Part shown: positions 43,861 through 56,374 of the stretch, in pieces
Position numbering within the stretch: the first letter of the stretch is position 1
Layout of the letters: each line of letters opens with the position of its first letter
Source: Nothopassalora personata
Lineage: Eukaryota; Ascomycota; Dothideomycetes; Mycosphaerellales; Mycosphaerellaceae
Length of the DNA stretch: 64,000 nt
Direction: 5' to 3'
NCBI GenBank assembly: GCA_033816765.1
Contig: CM066299.1
Coordinates: 248,001 to 312,000 of the forward strand
Translations under genes and position numbers: made by a program
The notes under the pieces: generated by a model
Database searches by the model: none
Told to the model about the DNA's origin: nothing
The model's input: only the letters and a program-made list of their open reading frames with translations

Positions 43861-46548
43861 ATAGAGTCCGAACGCGACGACAGTAGCGCTACGCCTACGG
43901 CTCCCCTAAGCCCTAGGGCCTAGTAATAAGCGAGGCGTGTAGCCTTAGTCGTAAGGAGGGATGCCCTTCGGGTTAACTAACGCACTAGTAACCTTTTAAG
44001 GGTATATTAATAAGGCGCTAACCGGCTTAGTTAATGACATTTGCGTAGTCTACCTAGATAATATCCTCATCTATAGCGAGACGCGTAAGGTACACGTGCG
44101 AGCCGTGCGTAAAGTGCTTACGAGGCTACGGAAGTTTACTCTGTTCGTAAACCCTAAGAAGTGTCACTTCTTCTAGGAGAGCGTAGAGTTCCTTAGGTTT
44201 GTCGTAAGCGCCGTAGGCGTGTCGATTGATAGGAGTAGGGTAGCCGCTATCGAGGAATGGCCTACGCCTACGAGTTTTTATAAGGTTCAATCCTTCCTAG
44301 GATTCTATAACTTCTATAGGCGCTTTATCGAAGGGTACTCGAGGATTGCGAAGCCATTAACAGACCTACTAAAGGGATGTAAGAATGGTAAGAAGCAAGG
44401 GCCTCTTATGTAGTCCGCTTACGAGGAGTAAGCGTTCTAACGGCTAAAAGCTAGGTTCCTCGGAGCACCTATCCTAAGGCACTTCGACCCTTCGTTACGT
44501 ACGAGGGTTAAGACGGATGCGTTAGGTTTTGCGATTGTAGGCATTATCTCTTAGCTGTTTAGGACTAAGTAGCATCCAATTGCCTTCTATTCTCGTAAAA
44601 TAATACCTACCGAGTGCAATTATAAGACCTATAACTAAGAGCTACTTGTAGTAGTTAAGGCTTTTAAGCATTGGAGGCTATACTTAGAGGGCGCATCGTA
44701 TGCGGTTTAGGTACTAGTCGACTATACGAACCTATAGGGTTTTATAATAGTGAAGTAACTAAATAGGAGGTAAGCTCGATAGGCGACGTTTCTACAATCT
44801 TTCGACTTCGTAGTAGAGCATAGGTCGGGGAAGAGTAACCTAGCCGATGCGCTATCGCGACGCAGTAACTACGTACGCGTAGCGCAGTAGACGTCGAACT
44901 TGCTTCCTACGCTACAAAGTAAGCTATCTTTCTAGAAGGAATCCCTATTAGGAGAGGACGAGCCTATAGTAAGGCGCGTAACCGCTACCTACGAGAAGAT
45001 GTAGGATGAGGCGACGACAATAGCACTAGTAGCCTACGAGCCGTAGGGGACCCGATCGCTACTAGTAAGAGTGTGCGCTATAATAATGTAGGGCGGCCTA
45101 GGTGAACTGCTTACAATACTAATGAAAATCGTGTAGGAGAGAGACGATAGGTGCGTCGTATACTTATCTTAGGCGCCTAGCGAAGGGGACGCTAAGGACT
45201 AGTATGTAAAAGACGGGTTAGTCTATTGCGGGAACGCGATTGTAGTACCCGAAGACTATGTAGTAAGAGCATAGCTACTCTACATGCATTATAACGACCT
45301 ACTAGTAGGGCACTTTAGTAAGGTAAAGACTAAAGAGCTACTACAACGTCATTACTAGTAGGAATCACTAAGTAAGGATGTAAGGGAGTATGTTAGAAAC
45401 TGTAGGGCTTATTAGACCTCGAAGGCGAGGCGCTATCGACCCTACGGCGAGCTATAACTACTACCTAGGCTAGACGGTCCGTAGTAGGAAATCACTACGG
45501 ATTTTATTACGGACCTACCTCTAAGTACGCGAGCCGGTTACGTGTATAACGCGATCCTAGTGATAGTCGATCGCTACTTAAAAATAAGCTTATACATCCC
45601 GACGACGAAGACTTGCATAGCCGTAGAGCTTACGAGGCTCCTACGAGACGAAGTCGTGCGACACTATAGTGTCCCGTTAGGCATAGTAAGCGACCGAGGT
45701 CCGGTCTTCACTAGTTAGTTTTAGAGTGACTTCTACTTCGAGGCGCGTGTAAAGCGTAAGCTATCTACGGCCTTTCACCCTTAGACTAACGGCTAAACTA
45801 AGAGGGTAAACTAAACCCTCGAACAATACCTTCGTTATTACTACAGTGACAATTAAACTGAGTAGGCTAAGTAGCTTACAGTTACTAAATTCGTAGCTAA
45901 TAACAGCATCCACCTAACACTACGGATAAGTCCTTTCGAGATAGCGTACGGTTAGCGACCTAAGATTGCCCCTACACTAACTAGATCTCGAGACGAGACC
46001 TAGGGGGGGAAGTACTAGCAGCGGTAATAGCTACGAGTCGCATACGAAAACTACGCGCTACACTCGAGGAGCGATAGAAGGCTACAGTAGAAAGCTAGGC
46101 TCGCTACTATAATAAGACCCACTAAGCTAAGACCTACCGCGTAGGTAACTTAGTCCTATTATTAACGAAGAACCTTAAGTTAGCAGTACTAAAGAAGAAG
46201 ATAGGTCCGAAGTTCATCGGCCTATACCGCATTACGGACGCTGTCGGTTCGTAGGCGTACCGCCTAGTACTACTAGCCGACTTAAGGCTCTATAACGTCT
46301 TCTATGTCTCTCTCCTCGAGCCGTATATTGGTAGCAATGAGGATAGACCCGTACCCCCTCTAGCTAATAAGGACGGAGAGTATAAGGTAGAGGCAGTACT
46401 AGATAGGCGTAAGCGTAAGGGTAAGCTATAGTATCTAGTCCAGTAGAAGGACTAGTTAGAGGAGTATAATAGCTAGGAACCGGCGGAGGGCCTCGCGAAT
46501 GCGGATCGTATAGTAGCCGACTATAAGGCGTTAAGGAGAAGTAAATGA
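43861..46548 (+). pseudogene. deleted gag-pol remnant of chromovirus D2
   Basis: The start codon is ATA (43861) where D1 has ATG, a RIP change. After about 110 nt of gag the frame jumps to RT (VVYLDNILIY, YLDN at 44051-44062). It continues through a well-preserved stretch (44219-44413, [20 protein letters not shown]), RNase H, integrase and a chromodomain (46374-46540), to TGA at 46546. Confidence 0.8.
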
Positions 46549-46706
46549 GACTAGCATAGGAGCATAGGAGCATAGGAGCACTAGAGTATAAATAAAACTT
46601 TTCTTAACTATAAATAAAACAAAAGCTAAAGAGTAGCGCGCCCACTAGAGGCTACGTAGAGTAGTAGTAGGCGAGGAGCCCGCGAGCAGCGTATGAGGCG
46701 AGCGCT

Positions 46707-47645
46707 TTAGTTGTCATCGTCGCGCAGTAACTTAGGTAGGAATGCCTAGTTAGCGGCGGTAGTGTTGATGTTCTACGCCTATAGGAACTAGGACTACGGT
46801 TAGTAGGGTACACGTATACGAGGAACATGCGACTCACGGCGCGGCCGAGTTCGAATAGCCTATTAAGGGCGCGGTTCTACTCCTACTAGAGCGCGAGGGC
46901 TACGGCGGAGGGGGCGGCGGCAGTAGTAGCGGCGGCGGGGGCACGCATACGGGTTTCCCCGGCACGCTTGTGCTTATAGGCATTGAACTGCCTAATAGCC
47001 TATAGAAAGGGTTAGCCGAAGTATAGGAGACGCACTAGAGCCCCCCCCCCGCGAGTAGTAGTCGACTCATAGGAGCGAAGTAGCGACTTACCTCCGTAAT
47101 GTCGTTACCTAGCTAGGCACATAGGCGGATCTACTCCACTAGCTCCTACTACTAGAGGTCTATAGGCGCCTAGCCTATTATGGCCGTAAGGAAGTCGCGC
47201 TAGGAGCGCGCGGCGCGTAGGCGGCTTACTAGCGAGGCGATAGCGTAGCTAGTGTTAGGCGCGCACTTGTGTCTATTGCGCCTATAGCGGCCGCACTTCT
47301 TTAGGAGCTCGCCGGTAGTAACACTATTACAGTTATCGGCCTCGTCTAGTAAGTGGTTAGTATACGAATCGTAGGCGGCGCGCGTAGAGACTTACTCTTA
47401 ACGAAGTATAGGAGGCACCGTATGTACATATTAATCCTCTACGAGAGTTTAGCGGCGGGCGAGGGCGTTAGTAGCTACGAGGGGGATGCTAGTCGCTTAC
47501 GACCACTAGGCGTTCTAGGTGCGTCGCGTACTAGAGCCGCCTAGCGGCGCTCGTCTTCTAAGGCGCTAGTAGTACTGTCGCTACTAATGCTACTAGAGGA
47601 GGCGGAGCGGCTAGAGAACGGAGGCGAGGAGTGAACGTTAGACAT
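46707..47645 (-). pseudogene. antisense accessory gene of chromovirus D2
   Basis: Mirror copy of the D1 antisense gene: ATG at 47645 (MSN start) and TAA at 46709-46707. The CX2CX6C motif (about 47301-47269) has Tyr (TAT) instead of the second Cys, a RIP change. The same intron positions are visible. Comparing D1 and D2 shows CA/TG retained at different sites in each copy, so they were mutated independently. Confidence 0.7.
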
Positions 47646-48147
47646 AATAATAATGATACTAGCGAGGCGCTTACGGTACGGGTGCGGTACGGGTACGTAG
47701 TAGTAGTGTAACGAAGGTGGTGCGCTAGGGAACGTACTAGGAGAAAAGGGCTAGGTTAGGCTAGAGTTTTATGCCCCTAACTAGCTACGTCGGTATAGTA
47801 ACTAAGCCTTACTTACCTACACCTATATAACGACACGCACGCAACCCGTATGTAGGCCGTATAGTAACTATAATTCTAGAAGTACGTAGGAACCTCTACG
47901 TAGCAACTAGCGAGCTAAGGATAGCTCGCACGGGAGGGGAGGTAATTGTAAGGGGCAGCCTAGTAGCTAACCCTTACATGTAGCCTTGTATGTAACATGC
48001 GGTCGCGACCGGCTACTAAGCCGCACGTAACACGCATGCGTACACCTTACGACGCGCAATACGTCTTAAACAAAAGGCAAGAATTAGTTCATCTACGACT
48101 AGTAGGTCGTGGTCGTGCTATACATTGCGACATCCCTTAATAATATA

Positions 48148-49056
48148 CTCTCCTTCCTAAGATCCCTATTTATACGATTAACGATATTCCTCGAGCGATC
48201 ATCGTCTTTAATACTATACACCTTAAAGGTAAAGTATTTATCGTAGTCTTTTCGATCTAGGTGTATACTTATAAGGATAGCCGGTAGGAGGTTCCTCCTT
48301 ATACTAGTTAAGTTACTCTTATTTATAGACTACTCGATAGTATTATCGTAGCTATTAATCTGCTTAGAGATGTAATATAGCATCCGGGTATAGGCCTCAT
48401 AAGTACCTACACGTATTATAGGGTAGGCTTTATAAGCTACCTATACTTAATAATCTAGTCTATAAGCTAGAAGAAGTTAGTAGCTACCGTTATATCGACC
48501 GGTATATATACTGTAAATAGCTCTAAGTATCTCTATATACGAAGCCTCGCTCCGTGCTATACGAATCTAAAGTATATAGCTACTAGGACTAGAAGCCGCA
48601 AATGCCTAGCTAACGACGCCCTCGATAGTTCTTCGAAGGTAGATCCGGTAAAAGACAACTTAATTCTAGAGATTCTTAACCTATCTACGTTAATTAGGGT
48701 CCTTTGAGTCGAGGTACATTCCGAAGCCTCTACCGGTTAGTCTACCGGTATGTTAACCGGTAAAGATAGGATATACTTTCTAATTGCCTAGGCCCTATAT
48801 CTATCGTATAGCCTTGGAAGCTAGCACCGTCTAGGTTATAGTGTCGCTAACGAACGACTCGACCTATAACCTCCTAAAGTAAAGAAAAATTCGTTTAAAC
48901 ATTACCTTATACGTCTCTATAGTCTTACTACCTATAAACGCCCGTCTAAGTGTACATACTATTAATTAGCTACCAGTTTATATACTAGTCGACGAACCGG
49001 TTCTTACATTTGCCTTACTCTTCTACTAGCGTTGTAAAGATAATCTCGTTTATATC
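48148..49056. other. sequence X, segment 5 (RIP-degraded, unidentified)
   Basis: RIPed DNA with degraded coding character and ACCGGTAT words near 48495, 48725-48765 and 49000. It is interrupted at 49056 by element B. Confidence 0.45.
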
Positions 49057-49533
49057 TGTTAGGTTTAGTATAACCTAATAATATTACAAGTTAAGAAGAC
49101 AAGCTTAATCGGGTTTGTTCTCGGGCCAATAGGAAGTTAAGGGAGAGTAATAAAGTAGTAGCTGTCTTGTCTTATAAAGACTAAGCAGTAGTAAGGTAGA
49201 GGTTAGGTTATAGTGTATTCTAAACAGTAATATTAAACAGTGAGTTAAACGCATCGAAACTATAAGGGATTCTTAGCGTTCCTAAATATAAAGGAGATTC
49301 GTAGATCTCGGTAATTAGTCTAATCATTCTAAGCATAAGTAGTCTAATCAGTCCGAGCATAAGCAATCTAAACGCCCTAAGTCTAAGCGCTTAGGTAGGA
49401 TGAGTCACGTGCTCGTCTCGTTATTATAATTCTAGGGTCTATAGGAATTATTCCGTAATACTATCCCCTTTTTAGCCTAGCTTCGTCCCGAAGCTTTATA
49501 AGCCGTTATTATTTCTTATAGTAATAGTTAACT

Positions 49534-50548
49534 ATGTCTTCTTCCTCCTATAAACGCCGTTAACGACTTGCTCTAGATACTGAAATTTCTAGTATTAAAA
49601 TAGCTCTATACACGAATTGTTAGAAGTCTCGATCCTCGGGCGTAGTAGTAAAGTGTATCGTAGGTTCTCGGTCTAGGAAGTGTTTAGCCTATATTCGAAA
49701 AGGCTATAAGGACTGCGACGTGCGTCTTTCTCGTCCGGAGTAGGAACGTCTTCGCGATTTGCGCGATAAGCTTAAGCTAGATGTTACGGTTCGGATGAAG
49801 GACGGTGTAGGACGTAGTATAGGGAGGAAGAATTAGAAGATAAGAACTAATCGCTAGAAAGAGGAAGGGACCCTACGTTCGGGTCACGTGCACGACCGCG
49901 CGCTTAGTGCATGGTCGAACACGACCGTAGAAGTAGCGTATGGACGTACACGACTACACGACTAGGCGACCGGTCGAGTGGATAGACGGACGCCTAACAC
50001 CGGATGGCATACGAGTCTCCTTTGTATTTAGGAACGCTAAGAACCCTTATGGTTTCGACGCGTTTAACTTATGTTACTATCTTACTAATTGGAATATAAC
50101 TCTTATTCCAATTATTCATCTTCGCTTAGCTTACTTTAGCCTCTCTAAAGAATACCGCTACGTGACTTGACTTATCTCTCCTTTAAGACTAGCCCTGGAA
50201 CGAGACATAACACTAGAGCTTAAGAGGATTAAAGAGGAGGAGGTACGGCTAAAGATGCGTAAGGTCTGTCTTCGGAAATAGCTACGCTTAGCTAAGCGTC
50301 GTACCGACGACGCCGTCGCTAAAGAGTTAGAGGAGCTCGAGGAGGAAGAGGCGCGTAAGGAGCTAGCGTCTCTTAAGTAGGCATCGGGGGTAGAGGTGTC
50401 GCCTTCGCTAGTTTCTTTCTCGGATATCCTAGAGATACCCGTAAACGACTAGGCGGCGCTTTCTAGGGCGGAGTCCTAGGGCGAGTCCTTTAACTGCTTT
50501 CTAGTAGATTAGTCTCTAGCGGAGGTTAATCTACTAGTACGTTTTTAG
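49534..50548 (+). pseudogene. antisense accessory gene of chromovirus B, split by a solo LTR
   Basis: ATG at 49534 (MSSSSYKRR). It has the same Cys-rich region as element A (KCLAYIRKGYKDC) and the same coiled coil. The C-terminus is in a better frame than A (FSDILEIPVND, then SFNCFLVD) up to TAG at 50546. The insertion at 49782-50212 falls between the Cys-cluster region and the coiled coil. Remaining stops are of the RIP type. Confidence 0.65.
49782..50212 (+). mobile_element. solo LTR inserted in the antisense gene of chromovirus B
   Basis: 431 bp, TGTTACGGTTCGG...GAGACATAACA, flanked by CTAGA (49777-49781 and 50213-50217). Element A is uninterrupted at the matching place. Its last ~110 bp match the reverse complement of the start of the element A LTR, so it belongs to the same wider family in opposite orientation. 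It is less RIPed than its host. Confidence 0.85.
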
Positions 50549-50559
50549 TACTCCTAGAT

Positions 50560-53500
50560 CCTTTACTAACAGTTCTATAGGTGTTCTTTTAGTTCCTAGG
50601 TATTTTCTAATTCGTCGTATCCTTTCTACTTAATAAGGTATCGCTAACCTCTTCTATCTAGGATTTTTTAGACTTCGAATTCGTTCTCTACTTCTAGCTT
50701 GAAATAGAAGCTCTCTTAGTAAGGTGTCTCGGTGTCCGCTAGTTCTAGCTTAGAGATATAGAAGACTAGGTGAATTTTTACATCTAGTAGTAGCCGTAGT
50801 TGGTAGTTAACTAGTCCTACGATTTTATCGATTAAAAATAGTCCGACCTTAACGTAATCTAGCTTTTCAGTCTATCTTCTTATTCTTAAGTTTTTTATAA
50901 GGAGATAGACCTTATCCCCCTCTTTTAGTAGAGGTGCTATTTTTCTCGTGTCTTGCCGTTATTAAGACAGTTTATATTATATATTATTAATCGCCTTATG
51001 CGCTTCTTCATACACTTCCTTAAGAGTATCCGTCGTTACGATCGCTCTTTCGGCTTATAGATAGGGTCTAGGTGTTCCGAATAGGTTAGGATCTTTACTA
51101 AAGTTCGTATAGAATAGTATCGTTAAAGTTGTCTCTAATTTGTAGTTATTTAGTGCAATCTATACTATTAGCAATAGTGAAACCTAGTTGTCTTATACGT
51201 AGTTAATATAGTGTCGTAGGTATTATTCTAGCGTTTAGTTCGTTCTTTTAGTTTGTCCGTCTATCTCCGGATAATATACTATTAATAGCTTATGTTTAAT
51301 TCCAATAGTTCCTATAAGCGTCTTCTAGTAGTTCGATATAAATAGTTTGTCTCTATCCGTTATAAACGCTTAAGGGAATCCGTAGTATCGGATAAGTCTA
51401 TCTAGTACGAGGTATCCGAGCTGCTCTACATTATATGTTTCTAATGTAGGAATAAAGTGTGCGTATTTCGTAAGTCTATTAACTATAACTAGTATTATGT
51501 CGTATAGTTATTTCGTAACTTAATCCTTTAACGGTAGGAGTTTCGTAATAAAGTCTATTATAACTTTATCCTATGGTTTTGTCGGTAGTGTTCTAAACTA
51601 TAGGTGACCGTATTTCGTATGTCTCGGAGCCTTGTTTCGTTAGTAGTATATATATTGTTTAATGTAGCGTAACACCTTAAGTCTTATCTATAGGAATAAG
51701 AAGCTACGCTATATTAGGTCTATTGTCTTTAAAGTTCTAGGGTGTCCGTAAGTTAGTCCGTCGTAATGTTGTCGTATATATTCTTCTTCTCGATTCTTTA
51801 GTACTTAGTACCTTCCTTATAATATAGGGAATTGTTCGTCCTTATCGCCTAATATCCGTACAATATTGTTAAATTCTCTTATGTTAGTACTAAGACTTCC
51901 GTCGGGGTTCGTCTTTAATACTTTGTGTTACACTAGTTCTTTTCCTTCTATGTAGTCGCTCCTTCGGCTTAGCGCGTCGGCGCGGCTGTTCTCTCGTCCT
52001 AGAGTATATTTAATTTTGAACTTATACTGTCCTAGCAGCTCCGACTAGCGGGCTTACCTTCGGGTAAGTTCTTTCGTCGTCGTGAAGTACGTAAGATTCT
52101 TATAGTTAGAAAGAATCGTTAACTTTGGTAGGCCCTCGACGTATACTCTCTAATATTGTATAGTAGTAACAATAGCTAGAAGCTCTTTATTATAGATGTC
52201 GTAGTTCTGTTCCGCTATAGTCACTTTCCGGGAGTAATAGGCTACTAGGTATCTCTACCTATCGTATGTCTATGTTAGACATGCGCCTATTGCTATATCG
52301 GACGTATCGGTCTCGATATAGACTTCCTTACTACTATCGTATAGTCGAAGGATAGGGGCTAAGGCGTATTGTTCCTTAATTTTCTTAAACGCTTTAATCT
52401 ATTCCTTTCCCTATTTCTAGGTAACGTCTTTTCTCGTAAGTATCGTTATTAGTACTGCTGTCTTTACGTAGTCCTTAATGAATTTTCGGTTATAGTTCGC
52501 TAGTCTAAGGAATAATTATACGTCCTTAACTGTCTTTAGTTCTAGCCATTCTCTAATTAACTATGTCTTCGTAGGGTCGATTGTTATCCCTATAGTGCTA
52601 ATAATAAAGCCTAAGAATTTAACTTCTTTCTTATGGAATTCGCATTTCTCGGGTACCGTCTTGAATCCTAATTGCGTGAGTCGTTTAAAGACGTCCTAGA
52701 CTTGTCTTATGTGTTCCTATAGGGATCCTTTCGTGTAGACTAGTATATCGTCTATGTAGGCGATAACACATACGTCGAGTAGGTCTCTAAGTGTCTCGTT
52801 AATAAGGTCCTAATAGGATACGGGTGCATTAGTTAATCCTATTAGCATAACTAAGAATTCGTAAAGTCCGTATCTTGTTCTAAAAGCGGTTTTCTATTCT
52901 TCTCCTTCCGCTATCCGTATAGCGTAGAAGGCATCTCGTAGGTTAATCTTCGTATACTAGTCTAATCCGGTTAATCTATCTTATGCTTCTTCGATGTTAG
53001 GTAGCGGGTATCGGTTCTTAATCGTGATCTCGTTTAACTTCCTATAGTCTTATACGAGTCGTAACTTCCCGTTTGCTTTTAGAACGAACATATATAGAGT
53101 TCCTATACTTAAGGTGGATTTTCTTATCTATCCTTTAGCTAGCTTCTCCTTTAGCTATTCTCGTAGGGTCTATAGCTCTTTCTTAGACATTTAATATAGG
53201 GGTCCCTATAGAGGCTCTTTCCCTAGCTAAATGTTTATCTTATGATTCTATAGTTAGTGCTTAGGTAAGGCATCCTTATCTCTTTCCTCTTTAAAGAGTC
53301 GCGACCACTTGCGATACTCCTTAGGAATACTTAACTCTAAGATATTAGTATCCTTCTATAGTACGTTACCTCTATTACTACTAGTAACTTCGTAACCTAG
53401 CGGCCTTACGCTAGTGTCTATCCCGGTCGAAGGTAGTTCTTCTATCCTTCTAGTCGGCGTAAGCTATATCTTGTTTAGCTATTTCCTTACCTTATCTACT

Positions 53501-55950
53501 AGTAAACGCTACTACTACGTAGGCTAAATGTCGATAACGCAATCGTATTCCCTAAATGTAAGTACTCCTATTCTCTAGTCGATTACTAGATTGTGCTTTC
53601 TTAACTAAGGCATACCTAGTACGATGTTATAACTAGCTATATTAGTAATATCTAAGATAATCTCCTCGTAGTACCGTTAGATAGCAAGTAGTAGCGGTAT
53701 CGTCTCGCGCTCTATACTAGGTAAGGATAATCCGTCTACTGCGATTAATTTATAACCCTCTTTCTTCTTATAGGTAGCGATCCTATGTCTTATAATAAAT
53801 AATTCGGAGGTAAAGTTCCCGCTTACTCCGGAATCTATTATAGTATCTATCTTATGCCCGTTAACGATAATCTTAGTTTAAAACACTATTATCGTTAGTA
53901 ATACTTAAGCCTTTTCTATGTCGTATAACTCCCTTCGGTCGCTTATTCCTAGGGAGTTAATCCTTTTTCCTATTCGTATATAGAACGTCGTACTTCGTGT
54001 CTCGAGGCTTCCGCTAAAACCTAGCGCGAGCCTTTCTATATCCGTACCTATATTTAGTAACGTTCCTAGATCTTCTACGTTTCTAAGTAGAGTACGCGTA
54101 CGTGTTGCACTATATTACGTAATTCATTCGATATAAATGTTCCTAACGGTATAAGGTATCCGGTTCCGGTTATTCGGCTCTCTATCGGTAGTCGTTCTAT
54201 AATAGCGGTTGCTAGATTCTCGGTTGTTTCTATAAGTAGGTATCCCTAAGCTATGCTTGGTAGGCCGTCGAGTGTCTTATCGTACTCGGTAGGGTATAGC
54301 ATTCGTCGTCCGCCTATCTTAGGTAGGAATTCTTTATGCCTTCTTTATAGGTAGACGATTATGTCGTATAGTTTCTTAGGTGCGTCTACCGTAAAGGTCA
54401 CTTATTTGTTATCGTCGTTAGTGTCGCTCTCTTCTCCTTCGGAGGAATCTTCTTCGCTCGATTCTTCCGGATCCTAATCTTCCTTAATAGTATCTAGCCC
54501 GGTAGTTTCTTAACTTTCTTCCTATGATTCTAGTAACTACGATCCGTTCTATCCTAGGTCTTGGTTTTCTTTATCGCTTCTATTATCGTTAAAGTAGAAT
54601 TCGTTAATGTCTACTTCTTAGAGCCTAGTATTCTACCGGTGTTCTACTCCTAGGGTTCCTCGCGGTTACTAAGGCTAATACCCTACTCCTATCTTCGCGG
54701 AGTAGTAAACCTAACACGGGTCTTAGTAACAGAATCGCTAATAAAGGCTTCTATAACTATTTCGAGATTCGGATTCGATCTCGTAGTCGACTCTTCGTAC
54801 TATTATATTAAACTGTCGTAGTTAGTTCTTCGTATTAAATGGAATAACTACTATTTGCTACCTATAGTATTCTCCTCGTCCTTCTAAGGGGTCTAGGAGA
54901 GGCGTCGTGCTTCTATTACTAGCTCTCTCTCCTACTCTCCGAGTATAGTCGGTATCTCCTCGAGATCTAACGCTACTCTTAGATTTACTAGTTCGGGGTT
55001 GTATTATATGAAACTGTTCGCGGCGCACTATATTCTTACCGCGGTAGTCCCTTACTAGGTAGCTAGGTTTGCTATATCTATAGCAAGTTCGTGTTTCTTT
55101 CGAACTCCGGGATACTCTATTCCCGTTACTATTTCTAATCTTACGACCTTTCTCGGTAACGTCGAGTTCTATTAGCTATAGTCCGTAGTACGGTTTGTCC
55201 CTAGGCTTACTATTGTAGTTGTCGTAGAAGCCTTTATTGCGGTTGTCGTAGCCTAGTGTATATCTAGCCTTTCCGGATATCTTAGAGTCGTATCGTCGTT
55301 CTATAGCTCTCTCGTAGAGCTTGTCGTTAAGATTAATCGTAACTCTAACGAGGTCGCCTAAGCTATCGATCTTCCGACCGTCCCTTATTAACTCGTCCTT
55401 AATATACTCCTTTAGTCCTCTTCGGTACATAACTTAAAGTGCTTCGTCGTCCTAATCGGTAAGTTGCGCGTATTCTTAGAATTTAGTAGCATATTCGGCC
55501 GTAGATGTCTTCTAGGTTAAATGCTAAATAATACAAACGGCAGTAGCAATCTTATTAGAGACACTAAAGACGCTCTTTATAGCATGCTTAAGATGGTTAT
55601 ATAACCTAAAGATTCCGTCGGTATTATCTTCTCCGTTACTGTCTAGGTATTTCCTAAGGAATAGTTTGACCTAATGCTATACTCGTCCTCTTAAAAAGGT
55701 AGTAGTAAAGATAGGCTTAAGGTTCTTAGGCATAGAGTTAAATAAGAAGTACATATCTATCTAAGAGACCTAAGTGTCGAACTTGTCTCGGTCGCTATAA
55801 TAGTATTCTAGCTTGCTAACCTTAAGGGTGTCGTTACCTATATAAGTAGCTAAGGCATTAATAGCATCGTTCGCGGTCTAAGGTCGTCGGGCTCTACTTG
55901 CTTTACTAGGGGCGGGTGTTCCCCGTTTACTCTGTCGGTCTCCTATTGTA
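50560..55950 (-). pseudogene. gag-pol remnant of chromovirus B
   Basis: Minus strand. Gag includes an open stretch at 55430-55176 (MYRRGLKEYIKDELIRDGRK). RT has AYIDDILV (52761-52738). The chromodomain is at about 50690-50590. RIP-type TAG stops occur throughout. Confidence 0.8.
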
Positions 55951-56374
55951 GAGGGCGTTTAAAGCTGTTAGGTTTAGTATAACCTAATAATATCATAAGT
56001 TAAGAAGATAAGCTTAATCGGGTTTGTTCTCGGGCCGATAGGAAGTTAAGGGAGAGTAATATAGTAGTAGCTATCTTGTCTTGTAAAGACTAAGCAGTAG
56101 TAAGGTAGAGGTTAGGTTATAGTGTATTCTAAATAGTAATATTAAACAGTAAGTTAAACGTATCGAAACCATAAGGGATTCTTAGCGTTCCTAAATACAA
56201 AGGAGATTCGTAGATCTTAGTAATTAGTCTAATCATTCTAAGCATAAGTAGTCTAATTAGTCCGAGCATAAGCAGTCTAATCGCCCTAAGTCTAAGCGCT
56301 TAGGTAGGATAAGTTACGTGCTCGTCTCGTTGTTATAACTCTAGGGTCCATAGGAATTATTCCGTAACAATATC

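Larger units (their letters stand above)
43628..48142 (+). mobile_element. chromovirus D2, inverted copy of D1 with a 2.2-kb internal deletion
   Basis: 4515 bp between 196-bp LTRs (43628-43823 and 47947-48142), with target duplication ATATA (43623-43627 and 48143-48147). It is the same family as D1 but on the plus strand. About 2176 bp from within gag to just before the RT active site are missing. The junction at about 43966-43972 has GCCCTTCGGG running straight into the RT sequence TTAACTAACGC. Confidence 0.9.
49057..56369 (-). mobile_element. chromovirus B, RIP-degraded, full length
   Basis: 7313 bp between 404-bp LTRs (49057-49460 and 55966-56369), with target duplication ATATC (49052-49056 and 56370-56374). 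The family is related to element A: about 210 bp of the LTR and most of the interior match, but the other LTR part is unrelated. Gag-pol is on the minus strand. A solo LTR (49782-50212) interrupts its antisense gene. Confidence 0.9.

Noticed and set aside
35133..48142. D1-D2 repeats as a single large inverted-repeat element
   Set aside because: Each copy has its own LTR pair and its own target duplication, so they are two independent insertions.
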